NCBI RefSeq assembly: GCF_013141775.1
Contig: NZ_WHOB01000062.1
Span: 124,001 to 188,000 of the forward strand
Direction of reading: 5' to 3'
Source of the DNA: Paenibacillus phytohabitans
Lineage (GTDB): Bacteria > Bacillota > Bacilli > Paenibacillales > Paenibacillaceae
DNA length: 64,000 bases
Part shown: in pieces, positions 8,916 through 17,813 of the stretch
Position numbering within the stretch: position 1 is the stretch's first letter
Layout of the letters: every line of letters starts with the position of its first letter
Translations under genes and position numbers: made by a program
The notes under the pieces: model-generated
Seen by the model: the letters and a program-made list of their open reading frames with translations, nothing else
What the model was told of the DNA's origin: nothing
Database searches by the model: none

Positions 8916-9716
8916 ATGTCCGGAGTGTATTACTGCTATCCGCAAGGCCGGCATAAGGCGCTGACGATGAGCTATGACGACGGCAGACGGGCAGATGAAC
9001 GGCTGGTCGGCCTGTTCAACATGCACGGAATCAAGGGTAGCTTTCACCTGAATTCGGGACTGCTTGGAGAAGGCGACCGCATTCGGGCAGAGGAAGTCGC
9101 CGCCTTGTACCGCGGTCATGAAGTCAGCGCGCATACGCGGAGCCATCCGACCCTGGCACGCTGCCCGCAGGAGTATATCGTTGAGGAGATTATGGAGGAC
9201 CGCAAAGTATTGGAAGGGCTAATCCGCCAGCCGGTCCGCGGAATGTCTTATCCGAACGGGTCCTATACGGCAGAGATCAAGGGGCTGCTGCCCCATCTGG
9301 GCATCGAATATGCCCGTACTGTCCAGAGCAGCGGCGGTTTCGCCCTCCCGGAGGACTGGCTGGAGTGGCAGGCCACCTGTCACCATAACCGGGATTTGCT
9401 TGCCCACGGGGAGACTTTTATAGGACTGCATAAGCGCCAGTATCTCTATCTGATGTATGTGTGGGGCCATAGCTACGAATTCGACAATGATAACAACTGG
9501 GAGCTGATGGAGCGCTTCTGTGCCATGGCCGGCGGCCGGGACGACATCTGGTATGTGACCAACCTCGAGCTGGTTCATTATATGAAGGCCTGTCGGGGGC
9601 TGGTTTTTTCTGCCGCACGGGATTTTGTATACAATCCGGGAGCTGCTGCCGTCTGGCTGGAGGTTGCCGGAACTGTGGTCGGGGTGCCTGGAGGACAGAC
9701 TGTGGAGTTAGGCTGA
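8916..9716 (+). CDS. CE4 polysaccharide deacetylase family protein
   Basis: Predicted carbohydrate esterase 4 (NodB fold) deacetylase of 266 residues. The first metal motif is SYDDGR near residue 20 and the second is HTRSHPTL; RGMSYPNG matches the motif 3 position. There is no signal peptide, so it is likely cytoplasmic, perhaps deacetylating imported pectic or other oligosaccharides. The frame is open upstream to 8697, but ATG 8916 has an AAAGGAGG site at the right distance and follows the hairpin leader, so I take it as the start. It heads the second pectin-locus group, 35 bp before the beta-propeller gene. Confidence 0.85.
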   Translation: MSGVYYCYPQGRHKALTMSYDDGRRADERLVGLFNMHGIKGSFHLNSGLLGEGDRIRAEEVAALYRGHEVSAHTRSHPTLARCPQEYIVEEIMEDRKVLEGLIRQPVRGMSYPNGSYTAEIKGLLPHLGIEYARTVQSSGGFALPEDWLEWQATCHHNRDLLAHGETFIGLHKRQYLYLMYVWGHSYEFDNDNNWELMERFCAMAGGRDDIWYVTNLELVHYMKACRGLVFSAARDFVYNPGAAAVWLEVAGTVVGVPGGQTVELG

Positions 9717-9751
9717 TTACAGGACTGGGATAGAGATAAGGAGGAATTACT

Positions 9752-11020
9752 GTGAAAAAAGCGAATCAATCGCTGCACCGGCTGGCCGCAATAGATATTT
9801 CAGCCGCCGGTCCAAGATGTAAAATGCTGCTCGGTGATCTGGACGGGGACGGCAGGGCAGAGCTGCTGCTGGTTCAGCCGGATAACCGCCAGGATGTCCG
9901 TTATATTCCGCATCAGGTGCAGTGCCTGACTGCCTATGACTTGGAGGGCCGTCTGTTGTGGCAGACCGGGAGGCCGGATAAGGGTGCAGGCAGCTCAGGG
10001 TCGGATTATCCGGCCCAAATCTTCGATATTGACGGAGACGGCGCGCTTGAGGTGCTGTGTGTGATGGATGACCGGCTGCAGATTCTGGAGGGGGCGACGG
10101 GCAAGGTCAAGTCGGTCCATCCGCTGCCGGCCAAGGAAGCCCATGACTGCATCATTATTGCCAACCTGAAGGGCAGCGGACATCCTTCCGACATTATCCT
10201 CAAAGACCGCTATCATCAGCTGTGGGCACTGAACTCCAGCTTCGAATTGCTCTGGACCCATCAGGGCAATGTGGGGCATTATCCGTGGGTGTTCGATCTT
10301 GACGGAGACGGGCGTGATGAGGTCATGGCCGGATATGATCTGCTGGATGCGGACGGTAAGCGGCTGTGGAGCTGCCATGATCTGGAGGATCATGCGGATT
10401 GCCTGTGGGTCGGCGATGTGAATGGAGACGGAGTGCCGGAGCTGGTGATCGGCGGCAGTGTGACGGTGATGTATGACCGTGACGGGCATGAGCTGTGGCG
10501 GTATGAAGGCTCCATTGAATCGCAGCATCTGGCGCTCGGACGGTTCCGTCCCGACCTGCCTGGTCTGCAGATTGCCGGTCTCGACCGTATGGTCCGTGAA
10601 GATGACGGCAAGGGCCTGTGCGGTAAAGATGCGATGTTTCTGCTGGACCAGTCCGGTCAGGAGCTGTGGAAGGAAGAGCGCACCACGGACGGCTGGCTGA
10701 CGATCGTTGAAGCCGTAAGTCATTTCTGGAAGGATGCGCCGGATTATATCCTGGCTTACCGCCGGGGCGAAGCTGTGCTTCCCGCGCTCTATGACGGCTA
10801 TATGAATATCGTTGCCCGGTTTGCCGAGCAGGGATACGCCGTGCATGGGGACCTGCTGGGCAGCGGGACCGAGCAGGTCATTATTTATACGGATGAGCTT
10901 GCGGCCGTCTATGCCGGCGAACCGCTCCCGCTGCAGGCGCTGCATCCCGGGCGGCAGCTGCCGCAGCCCAAGCGGCTGTACAGCTCCACCCTCTATCCCG
11001 GCGGTGAGGTGGCGTTGTGA
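9752..11020 (+). CDS. FG-GAP/PL11-like calcium-binding beta-propeller protein
   Basis: A 422-residue protein with repeated calcium-loop motifs: LGDLDGDGRAE, FDIDGDGALE, FDLDGDGRDE and GDVNGDGVPE, each opening a beta-propeller blade. The spacing, the AYDLEGRLLWQT strand and IILKDRYHQLWAL resemble PL11 rhamnogalacturonan lyases (YesW/YesX), but it is shorter than the roughly 600 residues of those enzymes. It lacks a secretion signal. It may be a cytoplasmic lyase or a sugar-binding relative; catalytic residues cannot be assigned from the sequence alone. The GTG start has GGAGG 7-11 nt upstream. The stop overlaps the GH105 start by 4 nt, so the two are translationally coupled. Confidence 0.75.
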   Translation: MKKANQSLHRLAAIDISAAGPRCKMLLGDLDGDGRAELLLVQPDNRQDVRYIPHQVQCLTAYDLEGRLLWQTGRPDKGAGSSGSDYPAQIFDIDGDGALEVLCVMDDRLQILEGATGKVKSVHPLPAKEAHDCIIIANLKGSGHPSDIILKDRYHQLWALNSSFELLWTHQGNVGHYPWVFDLDGDGRDEVMAGYDLLDADGKRLWSCHDLEDHADCLWVGDVNGDGVPELVIGGSVTVMYDRDGHELWRYEGSIESQHLALGRFRPDLPGLQIAGLDRMVREDDGKGLCGKDAMFLLDQSGQELWKEERTTDGWLTIVEAVSHFWKDAPDYILAYRRGEAVLPALYDGYMNIVARFAEQGYAVHGDLLGSGTEQVIIYTDELAAVYAGEPLPLQALHPGRQLPQPKRLYSSTLYPGGEVAL

Positions 11021-13419
11021 TAGGCGGTGAGGCAGGCGATGGAAGGGTGACGGTGAAGAGCGGTGAGGCAGCGAAGAGCGGGAATACTGTGGAGGCTGGC
11101 GGAACTGTGAAGAACAGCAAGACTGTGGAGGCTGGCGTTCCGGCATATTTTGATCCGCAGAATTCTATCGTCCGTACGGCTGGAGAGCATACCGAATCCG
11201 TGCTTGCAATCGTAGCCAATCGCTATATCGGTGCCCATCCGCCGCAGCCTCCGGTGTACCGGGTGCATCTGGAGGACAGCTTTCCGCGGCTATCCGACTG
11301 CCGGTATGAGATGAATCTGAAGGAACGGCTGCCGGAGCTGCAGGACGGGGAATTTGTCTATGTCTGGGGCAAGCTGTGGAGCGAAGCAGAGAGCGATATC
11401 CCGCTGGCTGTCAGCTGCTTCGGTCCGGTAACGGTCTATGTCAATGGCTCCGCCGTGTTCCAGTCCAATCTGAACGACGATGTATTTCCGGACCGCAGGG
11501 CCTACTTCCGTACCGGGCTAAGCCAGGGCTGGAACCATGTGCTGCTGGAATTCACCGCAGTCGGCACGGGCTGCGGCGGCATCTTCGGCACGGGCAGCGT
11601 GAAAGGCGCACCGCTGCATTTCCTGGCCCCGACAGCCGGGCGCAGCGGCTGTGAGGGCTGGATTTACAGCGCGCCGCAGCAGAGCAGATGGATGCTGCAG
11701 CCGGAGTGCGAGCGCGCCGGCGTTCCTCAGGGAGGAACAGCAGCACTCCGGGCGGAGCCGCTGCAAAGCGCATTCCGCAGCGGCGCGGCCGAAGCGGCGC
11801 TCGCGTCCCGCTGTGCCTGGTATCCGCAGGCCGGATGGCCGGATACCGTGGCCTGCGCCGGGAATCTCGCGCGTATCTTCGGCGAGGTTCCCGGCGCGAA
11901 GGCGCTGGCCTGGAGCCGGCTGGCGGTGACAGCGCCGGGCTTCACTGACACCCGGCTGAGCCTCCGCAGCCGGGACGTGGCGGCACTCCGGGTCTATGTG
12001 GATGGCAGGCTTGCCGCCATCCAGCCCGGGGGGAGTGCCGGGCTTGAATGTGTGCTGCCGCTGGGCTTCGGCAGCCATGATCTGCTGGTTGAGGCCGTCT
12101 GCGGCGGCCCGGACTGGGGCTTCCGGCTGGAAGCGGCGGACGCAGGGGGAGAAGCGGAAGCGGACACCGTGAACCTGGTCTTGCCGCATCCTGTGGAAGG
12201 GCAGGCAGGACCCTGGCTGTATCTGGGGACCTTCCTTGCATCGGCTGCACCGGAGGCTGCGGCGGCTGCTGTGATGGATACTCCCTTTGGGGAAGGGGCG
12301 GAGAGCTGCTTTTGGCGGGTAGACCGCCCCGGCGGAGCGGTCAGGCCGTATCTGGAGAGCACGCTGTACGGACGCTGGAATTATCCGCTGGGCGTGACGT
12401 TATACGGGCTGCTGTGCACAGGGATTGTGCTGGATGATTCCCATTACACCGCTTATTCCAGAGGCCATATTGAGCAGTGCACACGGCTTCATGAATATGC
12501 ACTCTGGGACACGGGCCGTTACGGCGCTCCGGGAATTAATCAGCAGCTGGCGCTAATCGACTCCCTGGATGATTGCGGCTCATTCGGTGCGGCGATGCTG
12601 GCAGCGCACAGCGTGCAGCCGCTGCCTGGAGCAGCCGGGGCGGCAGAATATATTGCCCGTTACATTCACGGGACACAGTCCCGTGACGAGGCGGGTGCGC
12701 TTTACCGCACCCGGGGCACGACCGACTTCATGCAGGGAACGATGTGGTGTGATGATTTGTATATGAGCACCCCTTTTCTGGTCCGGTACTATCAGCTAAC
12801 CGGCAATGCTGAATATCTGGATGACGCCGTGGCCCAGTTTCTGCATTACCGCGCGCGGCTGTTCCAGCCGGAGCTTGGCATTATGCACCATGTCTATGAC
12901 TATAAATTCGGCAAGCCGAACGGTGTGCCTTGGGGCAGAGGCAACGGCTGGGTACTGTTCTCACTGACCGAGCTGCTGGAGATTCTGCCGGAGCAGCACC
13001 CGCAGCGGCCGGAGCTGCTCGATTATTTCCTGGAGCTGTGTGAAGGGTATCTGCAGCTACAGGATGCCGCAGGGTTATGGCATCAAGTTCTGACGGATGC
13101 TGAATCCTATGCGGAGGCATCCTGCTCTTCAATGTTCGTGTATGCCTTCGCTAGAGGGGTGCGCAGAGGCTGGCTGCTCAAGCCGCACTCCTACGCCGCT
13201 GCGGCAATACGCGGCTGGCACGCCCTTGCCGAATACTGCATCGACAAGCAGGGGAATGTCTACGGCGTCTGCCGGGGATCAGGCTACTCGTTCAATAAGC
13301 TCTATTACAAGGAGCAACTCACCTGGCAGCTCAACGATACTCACGGAATTGGCATAGTACTGCTGGCCGGTATTGAAGCGCTTGAGCTTACGCGGGAGCT
13401 GGAAGCACAGAAACAATAA
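11017..13419 (+). CDS. GH105-type unsaturated rhamnogalacturonyl hydrolase with long N-terminal region
   Basis: Predicted intracellular hydrolase that removes the 4,5-unsaturated uronic acid left by lyases. The catalytic (alpha/alpha)6 domain is at about residues 450-790, with MWCDDLYMSTPFLVRYY (conserved Asp pair), GVPWGRGNGWV, GLWHQVLTD and ASCSSMFVYAFARGVRRG, all typical of the YteR/YesR group. At 800 residues it is about twice the size of YesR. The first 430 residues look like beta-sandwich domains, so this is a multidomain version. The GTG start overlaps the previous stop (GTGA) behind AGGTGG. The first 40 residues are low complexity with TVEAG repeated twice, so a later start cannot be excluded. 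Confidence 0.85.
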   Translation: MIGGEAGDGRVTVKSGEAAKSGNTVEAGGTVKNSKTVEAGVPAYFDPQNSIVRTAGEHTESVLAIVANRYIGAHPPQPPVYRVHLEDSFPRLSDCRYEMNLKERLPELQDGEFVYVWGKLWSEAESDIPLAVSCFGPVTVYVNGSAVFQSNLNDDVFPDRRAYFRTGLSQGWNHVLLEFTAVGTGCGGIFGTGSVKGAPLHFLAPTAGRSGCEGWIYSAPQQSRWMLQPECERAGVPQGGTAALRAEPLQSAFRSGAAEAALASRCAWYPQAGWPDTVACAGNLARIFGEVPGAKALAWSRLAVTAPGFTDTRLSLRSRDVAALRVYVDGRLAAIQPGGSAGLECVLPLGFGSHDLLVEAVCGGPDWGFRLEAADAGGEAEADTVNLVLPHPVEGQAGPWLYLGTFLASAAPEAAAAAVMDTPFGEGAESCFWRVDRPGGAVRPYLESTLYGRWNYPLGVTLYGLLCTGIVLDDSHYTAYSRGHIEQCTRLHEYALWDTGRYGAPGINQQLALIDSLDDCGSFGAAMLAAHSVQPLPGAAGAAEYIARYIHGTQSRDEAGALYRTRGTTDFMQGTMWCDDLYMSTPFLVRYYQLTGNAEYLDDAVAQFLHYRARLFQPELGIMHHVYDYKFGKPNGVPWGRGNGWVLFSLTELLEILPEQHPQRPELLDYFLELCEGYLQLQDAAGLWHQVLTDAESYAEASCSSMFVYAFARGVRRGWLLKPHSYAAAAIRGWHALAEYCIDKQGNVYGVCRGSGYSFNKLYYKEQLTWQLNDTHGIGIVLLAGIEALELTRELEAQKQ

Positions 13420-13455
13420 AGAAATTATACTGTATTTACAATATTTGCCGGCCGG

Positions 13456-13500
13456 GGCTGTCTAGCAAGCGGATTCACTGCTTACTAGACAGCCTCTTTG
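13456..13500 (+). terminator. Probable terminator after the GH105 gene
   Basis: GGCTGTCTAGCAAGC at 13456-13470 pairs with GCTTACTAGACAGCC at 13480-13494 with one mismatch, followed by TCTTTG. The long stem supports termination of the pectin transcript, although the T run is weak. Confidence 0.6.
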
Positions 13501-13694
13501 CTATGTAACAGCACTGCTCCAGAGAATCGGAGCAAGAAGGAGTAAATCATCGGCCGCTTAAGAGCGAAAGCAAAGAATGCGCCTTCATTCATGCAGGGAC
13601 GGCATTTTTGGCTTCTTTTGTCAACTGCAGCGTTTTACATTAAATGGCTGCAGGCGTAAGATTCAAATCAACAACCGAATGAAATTTAACTGTT

Positions 13695-13885
13695 CTCATA
13701 TGGCTGAATTCCAGTAATGGGAACGGGGGAACCAACGGTGATTACGGCTTTTGCTCAGATAGCGGCCGCACGCCTGGGGTGAATCCTTGCTTGCATGCTG
13801 TAACGGTGCTCCGGCAAGGTAGGGCAATCTCGCTGCCCGAATCCGTCAGCTAACCCCGTAAGCCTCGAAGAGAGAGGATGAGCGC
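13695..13885 (+). ncRNA. Cyclic-di-AMP riboswitch (ydaO/yuaA type)
   Basis: The conserved blocks of the ydaO aptamer are present in order: GGGAACGGGGGAACCA near 13719, CTGGGGTGAATCC near 13775, AGGGCAATCTCGCTGCCCGA, then ATCCGTCAGCTAACCCCGTA ending at 13860. GGCT near 13702 can pair with AGCC at 13861 to close the aptamer. A terminator follows at 13901. In this class c-di-AMP binding usually favours termination. Here the downstream operon is NfeD-like plus flotillin. Upstream, 13501-13690 shows nothing else I can identify. Confidence 0.88.
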
Positions 13886-13900
13886 CATGATCGATTAACC

Positions 13901-13936
13901 GACCACGGAGAGCCCTGCTGCTGCTGTGGTCTTTTT
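13901..13936 (+). terminator. Riboswitch expression-platform terminator
   Basis: GACCAC at 13901-13906 pairs with GTGGTC at 13926-13931, followed by TTTTT. It sits directly after the c-di-AMP aptamer and about 100 nt before the NfeD-like gene, as expected of a regulated terminator. Confidence 0.75.
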
Positions 13937-14036
13937 GCTGTGCAGGCAGCAGGGGAAGACGGTCTGAACTAAGAATAACAATTCTTATAACAACGAGAAA
14001 AGTCTATTCATAATGTGATCTGAACTGCCTAAGGAG

Positions 14037-14582
14037 GTGATCGTTATCTTAACTATATTTATCGTGTGCTTCTGGGTCGGACTGCTCCTGCTCCTCAGCG
14101 GCGGACTTCACGGACATGGCCTGGGGGGTCATCTGCATGCGGGGGGCGGTGACGCCGGGGGTCCGGGCTTTGTGCCTATACTCCCGCTGATGGTGTTTGT
14201 CACAGTCTGGGGCGGCTCCGGTTATGTGCTTATCCGCTTCAGCGGAATGAGCGTGCTTGCAGTAGTGCTGATCTGCACCATGATTGCCTTGCTGACAGGT
14301 TGTCTAATGTATGCCGTGCTGGCCCGGGTGATGAACCGGTATGACAGCAGCATGAATGAATTGGATTATGAGCAGGCAGGGCAGCTTGGATACATCAGTG
14401 TACCTGCAGCGGATGGGGCAGCCGGGGAAATGAAATATGTGCTGCACGGAACGATGCGCTCCATTGGAGTGAGGGCAGCAAGCGGCCAGCAGCTCATGAG
14501 GGGCGACAGGGTGATTATTTTGAAGGTGGATAAGGGAATGGCGGAGGTAACCCTCTTCGAGAGGGAATTCGGAGAATTATAA
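14037..14582 (+). CDS. NfeD-like membrane protein (YuaF-like)
   Basis: A 181-residue membrane protein with a hydrophobic start, a His/Gly-rich loop (SGGLHGHGLGGHLHAGG), two further spans at about 48-66 and 72-95, and a C-terminal OB-fold (GQLGYISVPAADG ... RGDRVIILKVDKGMAEV). NfeD proteins partner with flotillins in membrane microdomains, and flotillin is the next gene. The start is awkward: GTG 14037 lies inside a near-perfect ribosome site (AAGGAGGTGATC, 14031-14042), too close to be served by it. The next in-frame standard start is GTG 14064, rather far downstream. A non-standard start at ATC 14046 is possible but unproven. Confidence 0.88.
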   Translation: MIVILTIFIVCFWVGLLLLLSGGLHGHGLGGHLHAGGGDAGGPGFVPILPLMVFVTVWGGSGYVLIRFSGMSVLAVVLICTMIALLTGCLMYAVLARVMNRYDSSMNELDYEQAGQLGYISVPAADGAAGEMKYVLHGTMRSIGVRAASGQQLMRGDRVIILKVDKGMAEVTLFEREFGEL

Positions 14583-14604
14583 ATGACGGGGAGTGTCGGA
14601 CCAA

Positions 14605-16026
14605 ATGGTTATTCTTTATTTAATCTCGGGCATTGTTGTTGTTATTCTGCTGGCTTTGTTCAGTATTGTGACCGCTTATAAAAAAGTCCCGCCCAATCAG
14701 GCGATGATTGTATACGGTCTCGGCGGTAAAAGAGTGGTGCAGGGCGGCGGGACGTTCGTCATCCCCGGCTTCCAGAACAATAAGACCATCTCGATGATGC
14801 TGATGAGCTTCGATGTCATTCCGGCGCAGGCGATGTTCTCCCGGCAGGGCATCAAGCTCAACCTGGAGGCGGTCGCCCAGATAAAAATCAAAAGCGATCC
14901 CACCGCTATTCTGACGGCCAGTGAGCAGTTCATCGACCGGCCGGAAGAAGACCGCGAGACGATTATCCTGCATTCGGTGGAGGGACACCTGCGGGGCTTG
15001 ATCGGGCAATTGACGGTGGAATCCATCCTCAAGACGCCTGATGAAATCAACAGCAAGATGAGGGAGACCTGCTCGGAGGACCTCGACAAGATGGGGCTTG
15101 AGGTCGTCAGCTTCACCATCAAGAAAATTACGGATGACAAAGGGTACATCGACAATATGGGGGTTCCGGAAATTGAGCGCATCCGCCGCGATGCCAGCAT
15201 TGCCAAGGCGGAAGCGGAACGCGACATTCAGATCAAGCAGGCCGAGGCGGAGAAGGAATCCTCCATTGCCAAAGCCAATGCGCATCAGGCCACCATTGAA
15301 GCGGGAACTGCCGCCCGTGCGAAGGAATCCCTGTTCGAGAAGGAACTGAACATTAAGCAGGCGGATTTCAAGCTGGAGACAGAAGTGAAGAAGGCACAGG
15401 CGGATCTTGCGTATGAATTGCAGCAGAACAAAATTAAGCAATCGCTCGTTACCGAACAGGTCAAGATTACGCAGATGGAAGCGGAGGCCAACCGCACAGT
15501 CCGGGAAATTGAAGTCGAGCTGAGACAGCGGGAGCTGGAGGCAACGGTGATCAAGCCTGCCCAGGCGGAGAACCAGGCTACGGTCATGAGAGCAGAAGCC
15601 ACTAAGCAGCGGCAGATTCTTGAGGCGGAAGCCGAGGCAGCGACAACGACCAAGCGCGGACTGGCCACGGCGGAAGCTGAGCTGGCGAAAGGAAGAGCGA
15701 ATGCGGAGATTGTCCAGCTGGCCGGAGCGGCAGAAGCGGGAGCCCTGGAGAAGAAAGCCGAAGCGTACAAACAGTTCACACAAGCTGCGCTTACCGTGGA
15801 ATTCCTGAAAATTCTGCCGGAGCTGGCTGAGAAAATTGCTTCCCCGCTCGCCAAGGTGGATAAGATTACAGTGATTTCCCAGGATGGAGCTACCTCAGGC
15901 GTGAACAAAATTACCGGTGATATCGCCAAAATAATGGCCCAGGTTCCTGAGTTGACCCAGACGCTTACCGGTATGAATGTCACCGAAGCGCTCAGCGGGC
16001 TGCTTGGCCGGGATAAAGAGCAGTAA
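14605..16026 (+). CDS. floT: Flotillin family protein (FloT/YuaG-like)
   Basis: Scaffold of functional membrane microdomains. An N-terminal membrane hairpin (ILYLISGIVVVILLALFSIV) is followed by an SPFH/band-7 domain to about residue 190 (VVSFTIKKITDDKGYIDNMG). A long Ala/Glu/Lys coiled coil with repeated EAE motifs covers about 195-400, and the conserved LPELAEKIASPLAKVDKITVI ends the fold region. The length, about 473, is near the family norm. I prefer ATG 14605, 11 nt after GGGGAG; GTG 14593 would leave no spacing. It follows the NfeD-like gene within 25 bp, as in B. subtilis yuaF-floT, and should share its c-di-AMP control. Confidence 0.93.
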   Translation: MVILYLISGIVVVILLALFSIVTAYKKVPPNQAMIVYGLGGKRVVQGGGTFVIPGFQNNKTISMMLMSFDVIPAQAMFSRQGIKLNLEAVAQIKIKSDPTAILTASEQFIDRPEEDRETIILHSVEGHLRGLIGQLTVESILKTPDEINSKMRETCSEDLDKMGLEVVSFTIKKITDDKGYIDNMGVPEIERIRRDASIAKAEAERDIQIKQAEAEKESSIAKANAHQATIEAGTAARAKESLFEKELNIKQADFKLETEVKKAQADLAYELQQNKIKQSLVTEQVKITQMEAEANRTVREIEVELRQRELEATVIKPAQAENQATVMRAEATKQRQILEAEAEAATTTKRGLATAEAELAKGRANAEIVQLAGAAEAGALEKKAEAYKQFTQAALTVEFLKILPELAEKIASPLAKVDKITVISQDGATSGVNKITGDIAKIMAQVPELTQTLTGMNVTEALSGLLGRDKEQ

Positions 16027-16038
16027 TTCATATACAGC

Positions 16039-16094
16039 AGCAATAAAGCCGCCGTTCTTTCGTTAATGGAGAATTGCGGATTTATTGCTTTTTT
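16039..16094 (+). terminator. Terminator after the flotillin gene
   Basis: AGCAATAAA at 16039-16047 pairs with TTTATTGCT at 16081-16089, extended by GCCGC/GCGG, and runs into TTTTTT ending at 16094. Confidence 0.8.
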
Positions 16095-16198
16095 GTGTGC
16101 CGGTTTTTCTCACTGGTCACAGACGTGAAGTTAGATTTGTAGTAAACTGGAAGGAATGTAAAGTCTGCTCGCAATTATTCTACAGAAAAGAATGTGAT

Positions 16199-17590
16199 AT
16201 GTTTATGCAGCTTCAGGCTCGACTGCCGGCCAAGAAATGGCTGGAGAAGTACCTTTCCGGGGAAGGGATGGATTACCGGCAAATTATAGCTTTATTTATT
16301 CCGATCCTGATTGACCAGGCTTTCATCATCGGGCTTAATCTGGTAAACACTGCGATGATCAGCTCATCCGGCATGGCGGCGGTCAGTGCGGTGAATATGG
16401 TAGATTCACTGAATATATTCCTGATCAACGTGTTCGTTGCCATTGCTACCGGCGGAACAGTGGTCGTTGCGCAGTACAAAGGCAGCGGCAACGACCGGTT
16501 GGTATCCCAGGCTACGGCGGGTTCGGTTACCTCGGTATCGCTGATCGCCGTGGGAATCGGACTTCTGCTCATGGGCTTCCACACGCCGATACTGAACCTG
16601 CTGTTCGGAACAGCTTCCGCCGATGTGCTGGATAATGCCCGGATCTACATGATCGGCAGCAGTATTTCTTATCTGGGGATCGCCGTGGTTCAGGCTGTGT
16701 GCGGTGCGCTGCGCGGCGTCGGCAGGACGCGGGCTTCGCTGATGCTGTCGCTGATCATGAATCTGTTATACGTACTACTGAACGTAGTCTTCATTAACCT
16801 GCTGCACATGGGTGTGCTGGGGATGACGCTGGCGGTCAATATCGCGCGGTATGCGGGAATGATCTTTGCCCTGGTGTACCTGTTCAAGATTGACACGGTA
16901 CTGCGTGTGCGGGTCCGCGACCTGTTCCATGTTCCGGTCTCCATGCTGCGCAGAATTATGTTCATCGGCGTTCCATTTGCAGCTGAGCAGATGTTCTTCA
17001 ATGGCGGCAAGCTGCTGACCCAGATTTTTATTGTTAGTATGGGCACCTATGCGATTGCGACCAATGCTATTGCCGGCTCGCTGGCGATGGTGTTTCAGAT
17101 TCCGGCCAGTGCATTGTCGCTGACGATCGTAACGGTGGTCGGCCAATGCATCGGGCGGGGGGATGTGGCGGATGCCAGAAAATTCATCAAGTCCTTCCTC
17201 TGGATCGGTTCAGCCTCGTATGCCTTGGTCGCCCTGCTCCTGATGCCGCTGTTCCATCCGCTGGTGTCAATCTTCTCTCCGCCTCCTGAGATCATTGACG
17301 ACTTGTTTGTAGTCCTGCTGGTGAATGCTATTGCCCAGATTCCGCTGTGGGCGGTCAGCTTCATTCTGCCGTCCGCGCTGCGGGCAGCGGGGGATTCCCG
17401 CTTCACCTCTATCACCTCCATGCTGTCGATGTGGCTGTTCCGGGTCGTATTCGGCTACATTCTCGGGATCGTCCTCGGCTACGGTGTGCTGGGGGTCTGG
17501 CTGGCGATGAACTGCGAGTGGGCCGTCCGGGGATTTGTGTTTCTATGGCGCTTCAGAGGCGAGAAATGGTTTGCGCACAAGCTGATCTAA
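16199..17590 (+). CDS. MATE family efflux transporter
   Basis: Multidrug and toxin extrusion transporter of about 463 residues with some twelve hydrophobic segments. Family features include a first helix ending LVNTAMISSSGMAAVSAVN, the GGTVVVAQYKGSG loop, and QAVCGALRGVGRTR at the end of the first half. The repeat in the second half has FNGGKLLTQIFIVSMG and ALSLTIVTVVGQCIGRG. It would expel cationic compounds using a Na+ or H+ gradient; the substrate is unknown. The frame is open from 16085, inside the flotillin terminator, so I take ATG 16199 as the start, although its ribosome site is weak. ATG 16205 is an alternative. Confidence 0.88.
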   Translation: MFMQLQARLPAKKWLEKYLSGEGMDYRQIIALFIPILIDQAFIIGLNLVNTAMISSSGMAAVSAVNMVDSLNIFLINVFVAIATGGTVVVAQYKGSGNDRLVSQATAGSVTSVSLIAVGIGLLLMGFHTPILNLLFGTASADVLDNARIYMIGSSISYLGIAVVQAVCGALRGVGRTRASLMLSLIMNLLYVLLNVVFINLLHMGVLGMTLAVNIARYAGMIFALVYLFKIDTVLRVRVRDLFHVPVSMLRRIMFIGVPFAAEQMFFNGGKLLTQIFIVSMGTYAIATNAIAGSLAMVFQIPASALSLTIVTVVGQCIGRGDVADARKFIKSFLWIGSASYALVALLLMPLFHPLVSIFSPPPEIIDDLFVVLLVNAIAQIPLWAVSFILPSALRAAGDSRFTSITSMLSMWLFRVVFGYILGIVLGYGVLGVWLAMNCEWAVRGFVFLWRFRGEKWFAHKLI

Positions 17591-17655
17591 ACGCTGTCCC
17601 GTAAGTGGGTTTCCCATAATGAAATAGTCCTATTTAAGAGAAAAAGATAACAGAG

Positions 17656-17696
17656 CAGCACTTCTCGCGTTATGAGAAGTGCTGTTCTGCGTTTTT
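17656..17696 (+). terminator. Terminator after the MATE gene
   Basis: CAGCACTTCTC at 17656-17666 pairs perfectly with GAGAAGTGCTG at 17674-17684, followed by TTCTGCGTTTTT. Confidence 0.8.
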
Positions 17697-17813
17697 GGCA
17701 TTGCGTGCAGATTCCCTGCACGTGGTGTAATGAAGTGAAGGCTGGCGCGATATGATGTCGAGCCGCGTCGGGCTGTCCAAGTGTTCTCCGGTAGGAGTGG
17801 CTTCTTCAGGCAA

